From: a bacterium
GTDB taxonomy: Bacteria; Planctomycetota; Planctomycetia; Planctomycetales; Planctomycetaceae
NCBI GenBank assembly: GCA_016125225.1
Contig: WGME01000003.1
Coordinates: 1,105,192-1,169,191 of the forward strand
Reading direction: 5' to 3'
DNA length: 64,000 nucleotides
Below are positions 1 through 10,801 of the stretch, piece by piece (positions within the stretch are counted from its first letter, which is position 1; each line of letters starts with the position of its first letter). The notes under the pieces were generated by a model. That model was not told where the DNA came from. It saw only the letters and a list, made by a program, of their open reading frames with translations, and did not search any database. The position numbers were made by a program, and so were the translations under genes.

Positions 1-876
1 CTGAGCCAGATCGGTGACCTCGGGGACACTCGACTGCATCGCGAATGCCATTTCGTAATTGGCGATGCGGTTGTTGATTTCGGCATCGGGTGTCCCGGCG
101 AACTGGTGTTCGTGCAATTCTCTGAGACCATCCAGCACGGCCCGGCGATTTTCCGGAGAGACCCCCGCGGGATTATTGAGGTACAAAATCGGATCGGCCG
201 AGGGGCGGAATCGCACCCCTTGATGCTGCGACGCCAGAAAGCCCGAACCCCACAAATGCGACATCAGAGGCTGCCCCCCTTTGTTCTTCGTGATGAGCAC
301 CACAAAACTGGGGAGATTTTGATTGTCGGAACCTAGCCCGTAATCAAGCCAGGCCCCGATGCTGGGCCGTCCGGGAATCTGCGACCCACTCTGCATGAAG
401 GTCACCCCCGGTCCATGATTGATCGATTCGGTGTACATCGACCGGATCACACAGAGTTCGTCGGCGACCTTCGCGGCTTCTGGCAGCAGTTCACTCAACC
501 ACTGGCCCGATTGGCCATGCTGCGCGAACTGAAACGGTGAACCGGCTAGCGGGATGGAACTTTGATTCGCGGACATGCCGGTGAGCCGCTGTCCGCCCCG
601 GACGGAATCGGGCAGTTGCTGGCCATGTTTTTCGACGAGCAAGGGCTTACGGTCATACAGATCGAGTTGCGATGGTGCCCCCGACTGAAAGAGATAGATG
701 ACCCGCTTGGCTTTGGGGGCGAAGTGCGTGCCCCCCAGAATGCCCGCAGCCTGTGTCGCCGTCTCGCGACCCAGCAGTTCTGCCAAGGCAATCCCGCCGA
801 GCCCGCCACCAATGCGGTTCAACCATTCACGACGGTTCAGCGTCGAGCCGAGTTCTGAAAACTTTTGTGGCATCAT
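1..876 (-). CDS. DUF1501 family protein, C-terminus cut by window edge
   Basis: Exported sulfatase-like-fold protein of the DUF1501 family, abundant in Planctomycetota and of unknown function. The reading frame is open from ATG at 876 to base 1, giving 292 residues; the last third is outside the window. Residues 15-19 are RREWL followed by a glycine-rich hydrophobic stretch, a Tat-type leader. Then come the family blocks VIYLFQSGAPSQLDLYDRKP and SINHGPGVTFMQSG. A second ATG lies at 873. It starts 58 nt after the stop of the cytochrome gene upstream on the same strand, the usual order for this pair, so the two are probably co-transcribed. Family assignment is firm; substrate is unknown. Confidence 0.9.
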   Translation of the reverse strand, partial: MMPQKFSELGSTLNRREWLNRIGGGLGGIALAELLGRETATQAAGILGGTHFAPKAKRVIYLFQSGAPSQLDLYDRKPLLVEKHGQQLPDSVRGGQRLTGMSANQSSIPLAGSPFQFAQHGQSGQWLSELLPEAAKVADELCVIRSMYTESINHGPGVTFMQSGSQIPGRPSIGAWLDYGLGSDNQNLPSFVVLITKNKGGQPLMSHLWGSGFLASQHQGVRFRPSADPILYLNNPAGVSPENRRAVLDGLRELHEHQFAGTPDAEINNRIANYEMAFAMQSSVPEVTDLAQ

Positions 877-934
877 GGCACTCAAACATTCTGACAAAGT
901 CGCAGGACCGAGACGAGAATCCTAACCGCAGGCC

Positions 935-3900
935 TCACCGCTTCACTACGCACTCATCGTGGTTCATCAGGGCATTGATGACGTTGGTCCAGGCGGCAAT
1001 TTCGATGACGGGTAAGGCTGGATCAATCGGCTTCTCGCCGATCTTCACCAATGCAGCGGCATCAGTGGAATGCTCGCGATACCAGGCGAGTTGACGGTCA
1101 TACATCCGCTGCAGAATGGCGAGTTCGGAGGCATCGGGTTCGCGGCCGATCAGGCGAATGCTGCCGGCGGACAACATGGCTGCCGGATCGCCTGCGTGTT
1201 CCTTGGATAAGGTTTCGGCTAGCACGCGGGCGGCTTCAATAAACTGTGGCCCATTGAGCAGTACGAAGGCATGCAGCGGTGTGTTCGTAATGTCGCGCCG
1301 AGCGGTGCAGACCTGCCGCTTGGGAACATCGAAGACTTCCAGCATGGGGGCCGGGCCAGTCCGTCGCCAGAAGGTGTATAAACTGCGTCGATAAAGTTGT
1401 TCGCCGGTCCCCGCGTTGCTGGGTTTGAACGACTCCGGCATGTCATACGTGCGGACAGGGGGACCGCCGAACTTGTCGACCAGCAGACCACTCGCGATCA
1501 GGGCGTTGTCACGAATCATCTCTGCCGGTAAGCGGAACCGTGGACCTCTCGCCAGCCAGAGATTTTCCGGATCGTCGGCCATGACGGTCGCCGAGCCCAG
1601 ACTACGCTGCTGATAGGTGTGCGACATCACGATGGTTTTGATGAGATCTTTCATGTCCCATCCGGAAGCGATGAAACGACCGGCCAGCCAATCGATCAAC
1701 TCAGGATACTCCGGCCGTTCCGACTGGCTGCCGAAGTCTTCGGCGGTTTTGACGAGTCCCCGTCCGAAGAGACTCTGCCAGACCCGATTGACCGTGACTC
1801 GGGCCAGCAATGGGTGCTGTGGATTGGTCAACCAGCGTGCGAGTCCAAGCCGATTACGCGGCTGATTCGCAGGGAAGGCCAGCAGCGAGGCCGGAGTTCC
1901 TGGCGTGACGGGATCGCCCCGCAGATTGTATTCTCCACGCTTCAGAATGTAGGCGGTCTTCGGCTCCGCGAGTTCTTCCATCACCATGATTTCCCGGGCC
2001 GAATCGGCGAGTTCACTCAGAGCTTTCCGCTCAGCCAGCAAGTCGGCCTGCAACTTCGCGTAGGTTTCATCGAACCGGGCGAGATAGAATTGCTGCCACC
2101 GGGATTGTTGGTCGCCGGTCAGGTCCGTCGTCGTTGCCTGTGCGAGTGAACCGGGGGCATAGACCTCGGCGATTTCAAGATCGGTCAAGGCCCGGTTCCA
2201 GACGCGGAACTCATCGACCAGCCCCCCTTTGAACCCACGATCACGGAACCGTTCCCCGATGGCAATGGAATCGCCCCCGCCGCCAGTGATGTCTTTCTGG
2301 AGGTGATCGCGAATGATGTTCGTTTCCGCCAATTGACCGTTGATGAAAATGCGGAGACCGCTGGCCCGGCCGGACCCGTCGCTGGAAACCGTCACATGCA
2401 CCCATTCCCTGGTCGGCAGGGGTGACTGGCTTTGGATGGAAACGGCATCGCCCGGCCAGAAGTGAATCAACGACCATTGCAACCGGCCATCAATCAACAG
2501 CAACTCATAGCCCCGGCTGGCGGCATCGGTCCACGCGCGCGAGCGGTGAAAAATCACGGCCCGGTCTTTCATATCCGGCGTCTGCAGCCACAGGGACACA
2601 GTGAAAGGTTCATAGCGATGAAAATTCCCGACCGTGGTGGTGACCGCATGATCCCCGGTGAGCAGCAGTCCTTCGCCGATTTTCCCTGCGGTCAGGGTGT
2701 TCTCACCGGGTGAGGTCGCCGCGAGGTTCTCACCGACAAGGCTCGGGAACTTGCCTTCGGCATTGCGTTCTTCAAAGGGCAGATGCAGCACTTCGCCGGG
2801 GATGGGGCCTTCGATGACTGGCCGACTCGCTAACCAGTCGTCAATGGCTGCTTCCCGGGACTGGGCATAACCGAATGGGACTGCTTCAGCGGCTTTGCAT
2901 TTCGCGATAGCTTCGGCCTGCTGTTTCTTCTGCTGTTCATTGAGCAACCACATCGTGGGGGTGGGGGCCGATGAGGTGAAGAACGAATAGAGCCCCGCTT
3001 CATCGATGTCGTCAAAGAAGGCAAAGAACTGGTAGTACTCACGTTGTGTGATCGGGTCGAACTTGTGGTCGTGACAGCGGCAGCATTCCAAAGTCAGGCC
3101 GAGAAAGGCCGTGCCAAAGGTCACCACGCGATCATTCACATAATTGACCCGATATTCTTCCTCGACCGAGCCTCCTTCCGCTTCCTGTTGATGCAGCCGA
3201 TTGAATGCCGTGGCGAGCCGTTGCTCATTGGTCGGCTGGGGCAACAGATCGCCCGCGAGTTGCCAGGTGACGAACTGATCCCACGGCAGGTTTTGATTGA
3301 AAGCGTGAATCACCCAATCGCGGTACGGCCACATGTCCCGTTCGCGATCGACCTGAAAGCCATAGCTGTCCGCATAGCGGGCCACATCGAGCCAGTCGGC
3401 CGCCATGCGTTCGCCGTAATGCGGCGACTTCAGCAACCGATCGACTAGGTTCTCGTAGGCTTGGGGATCGTTATCAGCCACGAAAGCTGTGATCTCGGCG
3501 GGACTTGGCGGCAAACCGGTGAGATCGAAAAACAGGCGGCGGATCAAAGTATGACGTTCGGCAATCAGTTGTGGTGAGAGACTCCGGTCGCGAAGTCCTG
3601 CAAACACGATGTGGTCAATTTCATTGTGGGCTGCAATGCCTGTAGGAAAATCTGTCGGGACAGCCGGGAGGGCGACTGGTTCCACCGGCAGGAAGGCCCA
3701 ATGCGGCTGGTACTCGGCACCGGCGGCAATCCAGCGGCGTAAGACATCGATCTCGGTCGCCGTCAATCGCCCCAACTTGGCATGCGGCGGCGGCATCACT
3801 TCGTCATCACTCTCGGCCGTGATGCGTTGGAAGAGCAAGCTGCCCTCTGGCTGACCGGGCACAATCGCTGCGATATCGGACGACGCCGGTTTGAGGGCGA

Positions 3901-4090
3901 TCTCCCGGACATCGAGTCGCAGGTCAGCCGCTCGATTGGCACTGTCGGGGCCGTGACAGGCGAAGCATTTGTCGGACAGAATCGGCCGGACGTCGCGATT
4001 AAACTGGACCGGTTCCGCCGCCACGGAGCAGGTGGCGATCATCGAGAGTACAACAAACCATCCGGCACGCATGGAACCTATCCCCGCCAA
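935..4090 (-). CDS. PSCyt1/DUF1549/DUF1553 protein with inserted LamG-like domain
   Basis: Large exported planctomycete cytochrome-type protein, 1051 aa. In order: signal peptide ending near AAEP (residue 26); PSCyt1 haem-binding region with CFACH at 42-46 and the usual MPPP block near 100; DUF1549 with the second signature [10 protein letters not shown]; a laminin-G/concanavalin-like region (about 440-650, VHVTVSSDGSGRASGLRIFINGQ); and DUF1553 at the C-terminus (NRVWQSLFGRGLVKTAEDFG). ATG at residue 7 is an alternative start. The DUF1501 gene follows by 58 nt. Function is unknown; the LamG insert suggests a glycan or protein surface is recognised. Longer than the paired homologue at 5514 because of that insert. 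Confidence 0.92.
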   Translation of the reverse strand: MAGIGSMRAGWFVVLSMIATCSVAAEPVQFNRDVRPILSDKCFACHGPDSANRAADLRLDVREIALKPASSDIAAIVPGQPEGSLLFQRITAESDDEVMPPPHAKLGRLTATEIDVLRRWIAAGAEYQPHWAFLPVEPVALPAVPTDFPTGIAAHNEIDHIVFAGLRDRSLSPQLIAERHTLIRRLFFDLTGLPPSPAEITAFVADNDPQAYENLVDRLLKSPHYGERMAADWLDVARYADSYGFQVDRERDMWPYRDWVIHAFNQNLPWDQFVTWQLAGDLLPQPTNEQRLATAFNRLHQQEAEGGSVEEEYRVNYVNDRVVTFGTAFLGLTLECCRCHDHKFDPITQREYYQFFAFFDDIDEAGLYSFFTSSAPTPTMWLLNEQQKKQQAEAIAKCKAAEAVPFGYAQSREAAIDDWLASRPVIEGPIPGEVLHLPFEERNAEGKFPSLVGENLAATSPGENTLTAGKIGEGLLLTGDHAVTTTVGNFHRYEPFTVSLWLQTPDMKDRAVIFHRSRAWTDAASRGYELLLIDGRLQWSLIHFWPGDAVSIQSQSPLPTREWVHVTVSSDGSGRASGLRIFINGQLAETNIIRDHLQKDITGGGGDSIAIGERFRDRGFKGGLVDEFRVWNRALTDLEIAEVYAPGSLAQATTTDLTGDQQSRWQQFYLARFDETYAKLQADLLAERKALSELADSAREIMVMEELAEPKTAYILKRGEYNLRGDPVTPGTPASLLAFPANQPRNRLGLARWLTNPQHPLLARVTVNRVWQSLFGRGLVKTAEDFGSQSERPEYPELIDWLAGRFIASGWDMKDLIKTIVMSHTYQQRSLGSATVMADDPENLWLARGPRFRLPAEMIRDNALIASGLLVDKFGGPPVRTYDMPESFKPSNAGTGEQLYRRSLYTFWRRTGPAPMLEVFDVPKRQVCTARRDITNTPLHAFVLLNGPQFIEAARVLAETLSKEHAGDPAAMLSAGSIRLIGREPDASELAILQRMYDRQLAWYREHSTDAAALVKIGEKPIDPALPVIEIAAWTNVINALMNHDECVVKR

Positions 4091-4188
4091 TCATCGAAGC
4101 ATCAGCACATGTTGCTGACTTCCAGCGTAAACAATGGGAGCGGGGTTGTCATGCCAAGTCTGCGGAGTTGCTGATGATGTCCTCAAAC

Positions 4189-5292
4189 TTACAACGTCAC
4201 AAGATGGCCGTTGTCTTTCGCCGAAGCAAAACAGGCATCCATTACCCGTTGGGTTTTGAGCGTGATTTCGCCCCATTCCCAATCGGGGTGGCCACTCAGG
4301 GCCAGTTGCGAGAAGGTGCGGAACAACTGCGATTCCTGGGCATTCGGATGGTTGTTGCTGTGCTCGGGAATGGCCACCGTCCGGCCGCGTTCTTCCATGT
4401 CGAACTGGCAGCCGGAAACAATGAACTGCGAGTTGGTGACCCGATAGGTGACTTCGTCACCGAAGTAGGGCAACACGAAGTCGGGGACAAAGATATGGCC
4501 TTTAGTGCCGCTGATGCTGGCCCACTGCTGGTTCTCGGTCTGGAACGAGCAGTAGAACGAAGCCGAGACATTGTTCGCGAAAAAGAGTTCCGCCGAGAAT
4601 TCTGTCGGCACAGGGTTGGGGCTGTCAGGTCGACCGGCTTGAGCCAGCATGCGGGCCGAGACTTTAAGCGGTAATTCGTACTGCATGGTCCACAAGGCAA
4701 AGCGGATGGTGTACCAGCCCAGGTCACCCAGGCACCCATGTGGTTCGAGTTCGCTGCTCGCGCGGATGTTTCCGGCGATGAAGGGTTCGCCGCCATTGAA
4801 ACTGAACTGCATGCCGATGCGCCGGATCTGGCCGACGCTCGCGCCATCGTCCAGCGTCTTGCGCAAGGCAGGCAGGCGGGCACTGTGCATATACATGACG
4901 CCATCCATGAACTGCACGTTCGACTGTCGGCAGGCCGCTAGCATCTCTTCGACATCGGCCGCGCTGATGCCTACGGGTTTTTCCACCAGCACATGCTTGC
5001 CCGCGTGTGCCGCCTTGATGACCCATTCCTTGCGGAGCCCCGTGGGCAATGGAAGATAAATGGCATCGACATCATCACGCGACAGCAGGTCTTCGTAGCT
5101 GCCACAGGCTGTCGGGGCAGTCTCAAAAGGAACGGTTGCCTGGCATTCGGAAATAAACTGCTGGGCCCGGTTGAGGGTGCGGCTCGCGACAGCGGTCAGC
5201 TTCGCATTTCCCGCGTTGCGAATGGCCTGCCAGTTCTTACGGGCGATGCCGGCGGTTCCCAGAATAGCCCATCGACACATGACGTCTGTCAT
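4189..5292 (-). CDS. Gfo/Idh/MocA family NAD(P)-dependent oxidoreductase
   Basis: Probable sugar or polyol dehydrogenase. The N-terminal Rossmann fold begins RWAILGTAGIARKNW and carries the EKPVG motif (HVLVEKPVGISAADVEEML) that contains the family's catalytic lysine. The C-terminal half has the substrate/dimerisation sheet (PHGCLGDLGWYTIRFALWTM). The open frame reaches 5376, but those 28 residues lie before the Rossmann strand; ATG at 5292 has GGTGGAAAG upstream and is preferred, with ATG 5280 as a second option. Substrate cannot be read from sequence. It sits between two cytochrome/DUF1501 cassettes and reads divergently from the second. Confidence 0.88.
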   Translation of the reverse strand: MTDVMCRWAILGTAGIARKNWQAIRNAGNAKLTAVASRTLNRAQQFISECQATVPFETAPTACGSYEDLLSRDDVDAIYLPLPTGLRKEWVIKAAHAGKHVLVEKPVGISAADVEEMLAACRQSNVQFMDGVMYMHSARLPALRKTLDDGASVGQIRRIGMQFSFNGGEPFIAGNIRASSELEPHGCLGDLGWYTIRFALWTMQYELPLKVSARMLAQAGRPDSPNPVPTEFSAELFFANNVSASFYCSFQTENQQWASISGTKGHIFVPDFVLPYFGDEVTYRVTNSQFIVSGCQFDMEERGRTVAIPEHSNNHPNAQESQLFRTFSQLALSGHPDWEWGEITLKTQRVMDACFASAKDNGHLVTL

Positions 5293-5418
5293 CTGCTGTC
5301 GCTTTCCACCGAAGAGAATCTCTGCTGCTGAGTTCACCGCATAGATTACGCGTCCGGCACGGCTGAGACAAATCAACAGGATTCACGCTGACGTTACGAC
5401 TTCTACCCACACTCGCCC

Positions 5419-5447
5419 TTTTCATCGCGGGGGGAACGGACCATAAT
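5419..5447 (+). promoter_or_regulatory. candidate sigma-70-type promoter for the 5514 gene
   Basis: TTTTCA at 5419-5424 and CATAAT at 5442-5447 are separated by 17 nt. The -10 matches the consensus at 5 of 6 positions, the -35 at 4 of 6. It lies 66 nt before the proposed GTG start in the divergent gap between the oxidoreductase and the second PSCyt gene. Confidence 0.35.
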
Positions 5448-5513
5448 CGATCAGCAAGTTTTGATGAATGGGCCGCTGGTTCAGGCATGGCGTCTCTGGT
5501 GGGAGGAGTCTGC

Positions 5514-8306
5514 GTGTTTCTGACATCGCGAACGATATTGGTCGCTGGCTGGGCGATCATGATCAGCCACTGCGCGCTGCTGGCTGCCGCTGAGAGCCCC
5601 GACTTTGTGCGCGATGTGCGTCCGATTCTTCAAAAGCATTGTTACTCTTGTCATGCCGCGGAAAAACAGAAGAGTGGCTATCGGCTCGATATCAAAGCGG
5701 CAGCATTTCGCGGTGGCGAACTCTACGGCGCCAGTTTGAAACCCGGCGATCTCGCGGCAAGTCCACTCTTCCAGTTCATTGCCGATCCCAATGCCGATTT
5801 GCAGATGCCCCCCGATGGCGAACGGCTCTCGACGGCCGAGATCGAGACACTCAAACGGTGGATTGAGGGCGGTGCGAATTGGCCGGACGGTGTTGACCTC
5901 GCCACATTAGAAGACCGGACCGATCACTGGAGTTTTCATCCGGTGAAGCGTGCGGAATTGCCTTCCGTAGGGCAAACCGCTTGGCCACGAAATGAGATCG
6001 ATCATTTTATCCTGTCTCGGCTGGAAGCCGCGGGGTTGGAACCCTCGGCAGAAACCGACCGCGTGTCGTGGCTGCGTCGGGTCTATCTGAATCTCATCGG
6101 GTTGCCGCCGACTCCAGAGCAAGTCGCTGCGTTCGTGGATGATACGCGTCCCGATGCCTATGCCAGGGTCGTGGATGAGTTACTGCAATCGCCACGGTAT
6201 GGCGAACGCTGGGCTCAACACTGGCTCGATGTGGTTCGCTATGCCGACACGCATGGCTTTGAAGTGAACACCGAACGGCCGAATGCCTGGCCCTATCGGG
6301 ATTACGTCATTCGGGCATTGAACAACGATACGCCCTACGATCGATTCATTCGCGAACAGATCGTGGGCGATGCGCTCGGAGTCGATGCGGCCACCGGTTT
6401 TCTGATTACCGCGTCGGTGCTATTGCCCGGGCAGATCGGCAAGGACGAACCATCAAAACGACTTGCCCGACAGGACTCCATCGACGAAATTGTGGTCAAC
6501 GTCGGCCAGACGTTCCTCGGCCTCAGTGTGGGGTGCGCGCGTTGCCATGATCATAAATTCGACCCGATTTCCCAACGGGATTATTACGCCATGCAGGCCC
6601 TCGTGGCGGGCGTGGAGTATGAAGAACGCGTGCCTGATACGCCGGAAGTCCGGGCCATCCGCGAAGCCGCCGCAACGGATCAGAAACGGCTTGCCGTCGT
6701 GGATGCCGAGCTGGCACAGTATGTCCCCTTGGCCGGAAGTGGCGCAACTCGGCCGATGATCAACGCCCGGCAGAATGTCGACCGCTTCGCACCGAGAGAA
6801 GCTCAGCGGCTCAAACTGACCATTCTGGCGACGAACAACCTCGAACCCTGCATCGATGAGTTGGAGATCTTCAATACGTCGGGAGAGAACATCGCCCTCG
6901 CCAGTCGTGGCGCGAAGGTGACATCTTCCGGAGATAATGTCTCGCCCAATCGACACGAACTTCGCTTTCTGAATGATGGCGAATACGGAAACTCGCGGAG
7001 TTGGATGTCGAATGAGATGGGCCGTGGGTGGGTCACTGTCGAATTGGCGGAACCACAGATGATCCAACGGGTCCACTGGGGACGTGATCGACAAGGGAAA
7101 TTCACGGATCGGCTGGCCATCGATTATCGCCTGGAAGTGTCCTCGTCGGACGGCAGTTGGCACGATGTGGCGACGGCTGCCGATCGCGAACCCTACGCAC
7201 CGAATGCCCCGAAGTCGCAAGTGACAACATTGGAAGGGCTGACGGACGAAGAGCGGAGCATCGCTGCCCCGTTGCTGGCAGAACGTGAACTGTTGCAGAA
7301 GCAGATACAGGCGGCCGAACAGTTGCCTCGCTATTTTGCGGGCCAGTTCCGCACGCCGGATGATATCCATCTGTTGAGCCGCGGTGATCCGGAACAACCG
7401 AAGGAACGGGCCATCCCTGCGGTGCTCAGCACATTCGGCACCGTGAATCTTACCTCGGAGGCGGGTGATCGCGAACGCCGCGTCGCTTTGGCTGACTGGA
7501 TTGCCAACCCCGGGCATCCATTGACCGCACGGGTCATGGTGAATCGCATCTGGCAGGGACACTTTGGCGTGGGTTTAGTAGAAACGGCCAGTGACTTCGG
7601 TCGCAGTGGGATGCCGGCGTCGCATCCCGAATTGCACGACTGGCTGGCCGATGAATTCGTGCAGTCTGGCTGGTCGATCAAGGAATTGCATCGACGAATC
7701 GTTTTGTCAGCGACTTATCGACAGTCATCCGCTTACCGGGAGACACCAGCCCAGCAGGATGCGGATGTTCGATTACTCTGGCGGTTTCCCCCCCGCCGTC
7801 TGGATGCCGAGATCTTACGAGACTCGATGCTCGCCACCAGTGGGCAGCTTGATTTGACGATGTACGGACGGGGATTTGATCTGTTCAATCAACGGGGCGG
7901 GCTGTCGGGTTTTACGCCGGTGGAACATTTTACCGGCCAGGGACTGCGTCGCATGATCTATGCACACAAAGTCCGCCGCGAGCGCGATGCCGTATTTGGT
8001 GCGTTTGATTGCCCCGATGCCGGACAAAGCACGGCACGACGGCGGGAATCAACGACACCCTTGCAGGCCCTGAATCTGCTCAACAGTGGTTTCACCCTGG
8101 ACTGTGCGGCGGCGCTGCAATCACGAGTTATTCGCGAGGTGGGAGCAGATCCGGCTGACCAGATTCGCCGGGCGTATCAACTGGTATTGAATCGTGATCC
8201 TGTCGATGAGGAACTGGCAGATTGCCTGGTCGTCGTGCAGGAGCACGATCTCACCGTGTTGTGTCGCGCTTTGTATAACAGCAATGAGGCCTTGTTCCTG
8301 CCATGA
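5514..8306 (+). CDS. PSCyt1/DUF1549/DUF1553 cytochrome-type protein
   Basis: Exported planctomycete cytochrome-type protein of about 930 aa. The haem motif CYSCH and partner block [10 protein letters not shown] mark PSCyt1; [18 protein letters not shown] marks DUF1549; [20 protein letters not shown] marks DUF1553. A region near residues 425-570 ([20 protein letters not shown] ... VTVELAEP) resembles a galactose-binding/F5-8C-type fold. The frame is open from ATG 5487, but GTG 5514 has GGAGG at 5502-5506 with 7 nt spacing and gives a better signal peptide ([20 protein letters not shown]), so I chose it. Its stop overlaps the following DUF1501 start by 4 nt (ATGA). Function unknown. Confidence 0.92.
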   Translation: MFLTSRTILVAGWAIMISHCALLAAAESPDFVRDVRPILQKHCYSCHAAEKQKSGYRLDIKAAAFRGGELYGASLKPGDLAASPLFQFIADPNADLQMPPDGERLSTAEIETLKRWIEGGANWPDGVDLATLEDRTDHWSFHPVKRAELPSVGQTAWPRNEIDHFILSRLEAAGLEPSAETDRVSWLRRVYLNLIGLPPTPEQVAAFVDDTRPDAYARVVDELLQSPRYGERWAQHWLDVVRYADTHGFEVNTERPNAWPYRDYVIRALNNDTPYDRFIREQIVGDALGVDAATGFLITASVLLPGQIGKDEPSKRLARQDSIDEIVVNVGQTFLGLSVGCARCHDHKFDPISQRDYYAMQALVAGVEYEERVPDTPEVRAIREAAATDQKRLAVVDAELAQYVPLAGSGATRPMINARQNVDRFAPREAQRLKLTILATNNLEPCIDELEIFNTSGENIALASRGAKVTSSGDNVSPNRHELRFLNDGEYGNSRSWMSNEMGRGWVTVELAEPQMIQRVHWGRDRQGKFTDRLAIDYRLEVSSSDGSWHDVATAADREPYAPNAPKSQVTTLEGLTDEERSIAAPLLAERELLQKQIQAAEQLPRYFAGQFRTPDDIHLLSRGDPEQPKERAIPAVLSTFGTVNLTSEAGDRERRVALADWIANPGHPLTARVMVNRIWQGHFGVGLVETASDFGRSGMPASHPELHDWLADEFVQSGWSIKELHRRIVLSATYRQSSAYRETPAQQDADVRLLWRFPPRRLDAEILRDSMLATSGQLDLTMYGRGFDLFNQRGGLSGFTPVEHFTGQGLRRMIYAHKVRRERDAVFGAFDCPDAGQSTARRRESTTPLQALNLLNSGFTLDCAAALQSRVIREVGADPADQIRRAYQLVLNRDPVDEELADCLVVVQEHDLTVLCRALYNSNEALFLP

Positions 8307-9781
8307 CTGATTCCCTCGAACAACTGTCTGCCTCAGGTCGGGCCTTGCTCAATCGTCGCGACTATCTGTCCCAATCGGCAACGGCCTTGGGTGGCATTGC
8401 GTTGAGCAGCCTGTTGCACGAGCAAGGGTTGTTAGCGGCCACACCGTCGACGCCGCACATTAACCCCGCGCAGCCGTATGCCCCGCGAGACTCACACTTC
8501 CCGGCACGCGCGAAGAATGTGGTCGTGATTTTTTGTGCCGGTGCCGTCAGCCAGCTGGAGACGTGGGATTACAAGCCGCAACTGATTGAATGGGATGACA
8601 AGCCATTGCCGGGCGGGCCGGCCGTGACGTTTCAGGGCCCGGCGGGGAATCTGGCCCGGCCGCAGTATAACTTTCGACAACGGGGCGAGACCGGCAAATG
8701 GGTCAGCGACATGATCCCGCATCTCGCCGAACTGACCGATGACATCGCGTTCATTCATTCATTGACCAGTAAATCGAACACGCACGGCCCGGCAGAGAAT
8801 TTTCTGTCGACTGGCTTCGTGCTCGACGGCTTCCCAAGTCTCGGTTCCTGGGTGACCTATGCCCTGGGGAGTGAAAGTCAGAACTTGCCAGCTTATGTGG
8901 CGATTCCCGACCCGCGAGGTGTCCCGCAAAATGGTTCGAACAACTGGGGACCGGGTTTCTTACCGGCGGCGTTTCAAGGGACCACGTTCAGTTCAAAAGA
9001 ACCGGTTCGCCACCTCACTGCTGCCGGCACAACACCGCGTCAAGATGCTGCCACTCGCCGACTGCTCGACCAAATGAACGCGCGGCATCTGGCCACACAT
9101 CCGGGAGATGAAAAGCTCGCGGCCCGCATTGCCAGTTATGAACTCGCCGCCCGCATGCAACTGAGTATGCCGGGATTGAGCGATCTCAGCACCGAACCGC
9201 AGCATATCCTTTCGATGTATGGGGCCGATGACACTGAGAATGCCGACAAAGCGGCTTTCGCCCGTAACTGCATTCTCGCGCGGCGGCTGATCGAACAGGG
9301 CGTGCGTTTCGTGCAGCTCTTCAACGGGGCCTATGCCAGCGGTGGCAAGTTGAACTGGGACGGTCACAGTGCCCTCAAGGATCAATACGATGTGCATGCC
9401 GCGATCCTCGATCAACCCGCCGCGGCACTCATTCGTGATCTGCGTCAACGCGGTTTGCTGGAAGAGACTTTAGTGGTCTGGTGCACCGAGTTCGGCCGCA
9501 TGCCCTTCTTCCAGAAGGGAGCCAAGGGCCGCGATCATAACCCCGATGGCTTCACCTGCTGGCTGACCGGAGCGGGAGTTCGTCCCGGTGTGAGTCACGG
9601 GGCTACCGATGACTTTGGACAGCGGGCCATCACCGAAATTCACCCGCTGTACGACTTCAACGCCACCATTCTGCATCTCCTGGGACTCGATCACGAACGG
9701 CTGACATTCGAGCACAACGGGATTCAGCGACGTCTGACCAATGTCGAAGGTCATGTCATCCACGAAGTGCTACGGACTTAA
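8303..9781 (+). CDS. DUF1501 family protein
   Basis: Exported DUF1501 protein, 492 aa, full length. Tat-type leader with NRRDYLS at residues 17-23 and a following hydrophobic stretch. Conserved blocks: [66 protein letters not shown] and [18 protein letters not shown]. The ATGA overlap with the upstream cytochrome gene indicates translational coupling, which supports a joint role for the two exported products. The gene converges on the ftsQ-like gene with only 6 nt between stop codons. Enzymatic activity is not known for the family. Confidence 0.93.
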   Translation: MTDSLEQLSASGRALLNRRDYLSQSATALGGIALSSLLHEQGLLAATPSTPHINPAQPYAPRDSHFPARAKNVVVIFCAGAVSQLETWDYKPQLIEWDDKPLPGGPAVTFQGPAGNLARPQYNFRQRGETGKWVSDMIPHLAELTDDIAFIHSLTSKSNTHGPAENFLSTGFVLDGFPSLGSWVTYALGSESQNLPAYVAIPDPRGVPQNGSNNWGPGFLPAAFQGTTFSSKEPVRHLTAAGTTPRQDAATRRLLDQMNARHLATHPGDEKLAARIASYELAARMQLSMPGLSDLSTEPQHILSMYGADDTENADKAAFARNCILARRLIEQGVRFVQLFNGAYASGGKLNWDGHSALKDQYDVHAAILDQPAAALIRDLRQRGLLEETLVVWCTEFGRMPFFQKGAKGRDHNPDGFTCWLTGAGVRPGVSHGATDDFGQRAITEIHPLYDFNATILHLLGLDHERLTFEHNGIQRRLTNVEGHVIHEVLRT

Positions 9782-9787
9782 CCGGGA

Positions 9788-10801
9788 TTACTGCGGTGAT
9801 GTCGTGCGGTTCGTGGCGGTGTGACGGAATGCTTCGTCGGAAGACAGCGGCTTACGGCTGATTTCCTGCCAATGGCGGATATCAATTTCATAGGGGCCTT
9901 GTGGACGGTCAAAGCCCCCAAATTCGGCGAGGTATTTTTCCAGGCGACCGAGTTTCTGCTCGGCTGTCAGCTCGCCGGGATGCCGCGTTCCCGGAACCCG
10001 GCCCCACAGAATGCGCGATGCACCCGTGGTGGTAAGTTCCAGCAATTGATCATCGATCGGTGTCTCGGGGCTGGCATGTTGCGGCAAGGTGATGGATGCC
10101 AGCCCGAGGGGTTTCCAACGCAAGCCGATGAAGTAGGCAAGTTGAGCGGCCGCGACCACACCGTTGTCACCCCACGCGCGCCCGGCTGCGCCACGTGGTC
10201 GGGTCGCGATACCAGTGACGACAATGTAGCGCTGAAGATCTTCCTCATCGAAATCATTCGGCGGCAACAACACACTCTGCTCGTCAATGGCGTAGAAGCC
10301 ATCGGGAACTTGCACCAAGGCGACGGGGCGGCGGTACTTCAGCTCGACCGTCACCAGGGCCGGGTAAACATTACGGACCGAGACAACTTCCGCCACCCAC
10401 GGGTGGGCCGCAAACGCGGTCGCGAGACGTGAGGGGAGCGTGTCATCCAGCAGCGAAAGTTCTTCCGGGAGCTGGCCCCGATGACGGACCTGCTCCAGAA
10501 AGTCGGCCGGTAACGCTGCCGGAACCGGTGGTTCGAGCTGGATTTGACGGAACGGCAACTGATATTCCGCACGCTCGTGCAACTTGGGAAGTTGGTCGAT
10601 AATCCACGGTCCGAGCACTGGCAGTAGTGCGATCGCCGCCGCGGCAATTAACACGCGGGGACGAAAAATCCGTTGGGTCAATGCCGGTGCCGCTGGTGCC
10701 TCCGGCGCAGCGGGATTCGGTTTGGACATGGCAGCCACAATCGAGGAACAGGGAATCTTACCTATTCCATCGGATGCAGACGGCCGGGCGATGCAGATCA
10801 C
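9788..10801 (-). CDS. ftsQ: FtsQ/DivIB-like cell division protein
   Basis: Bitopic membrane protein of the divisome: short cytoplasmic part rich in Ala/Pro, one membrane segment at about residues 50-66, then a POTRA-like domain and the beta domain. The diagnostic stretch is HPWVAEVVSVRNVYPALVTV followed by RRPVALVQVPDGFYAIDEQS, the FtsQ pattern of a beta strand pair before the lid. The GTG at 10801 overlaps the ddl stop (GTGA), suggesting coupling; ATG 10729 is an alternative start that removes 24 residues and neither has a clear Shine-Dalgarno. It is the last gene of a mur operon. Planctomycetales are known to lack ftsZ, so its partner in division is unclear. Confidence 0.78.
   Translation of the reverse strand: MICIARPSASDGIGKIPCSSIVAAMSKPNPAAPEAPAAPALTQRIFRPRVLIAAAAIALLPVLGPWIIDQLPKLHERAEYQLPFRQIQLEPPVPAALPADFLEQVRHRGQLPEELSLLDDTLPSRLATAFAAHPWVAEVVSVRNVYPALVTVELKYRRPVALVQVPDGFYAIDEQSVLLPPNDFDEEDLQRYIVVTGIATRPRGAAGRAWGDNGVVAAAQLAYFIGLRWKPLGLASITLPQHASPETPIDDQLLELTTTGASRILWGRVPGTRHPGELTAEQKLGRLEKYLAEFGGFDRPQGPYEIDIRHWQEISRKPLSSDEAFRHTATNRTTSPQ

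Noticed and set aside
6453..7562. 369-codon frame on the minus strand
   Set aside because: Fully antisense to the PSCyt/DUF1549 gene; no start site or motif; Arg/His-rich composition typical of shadow frames.
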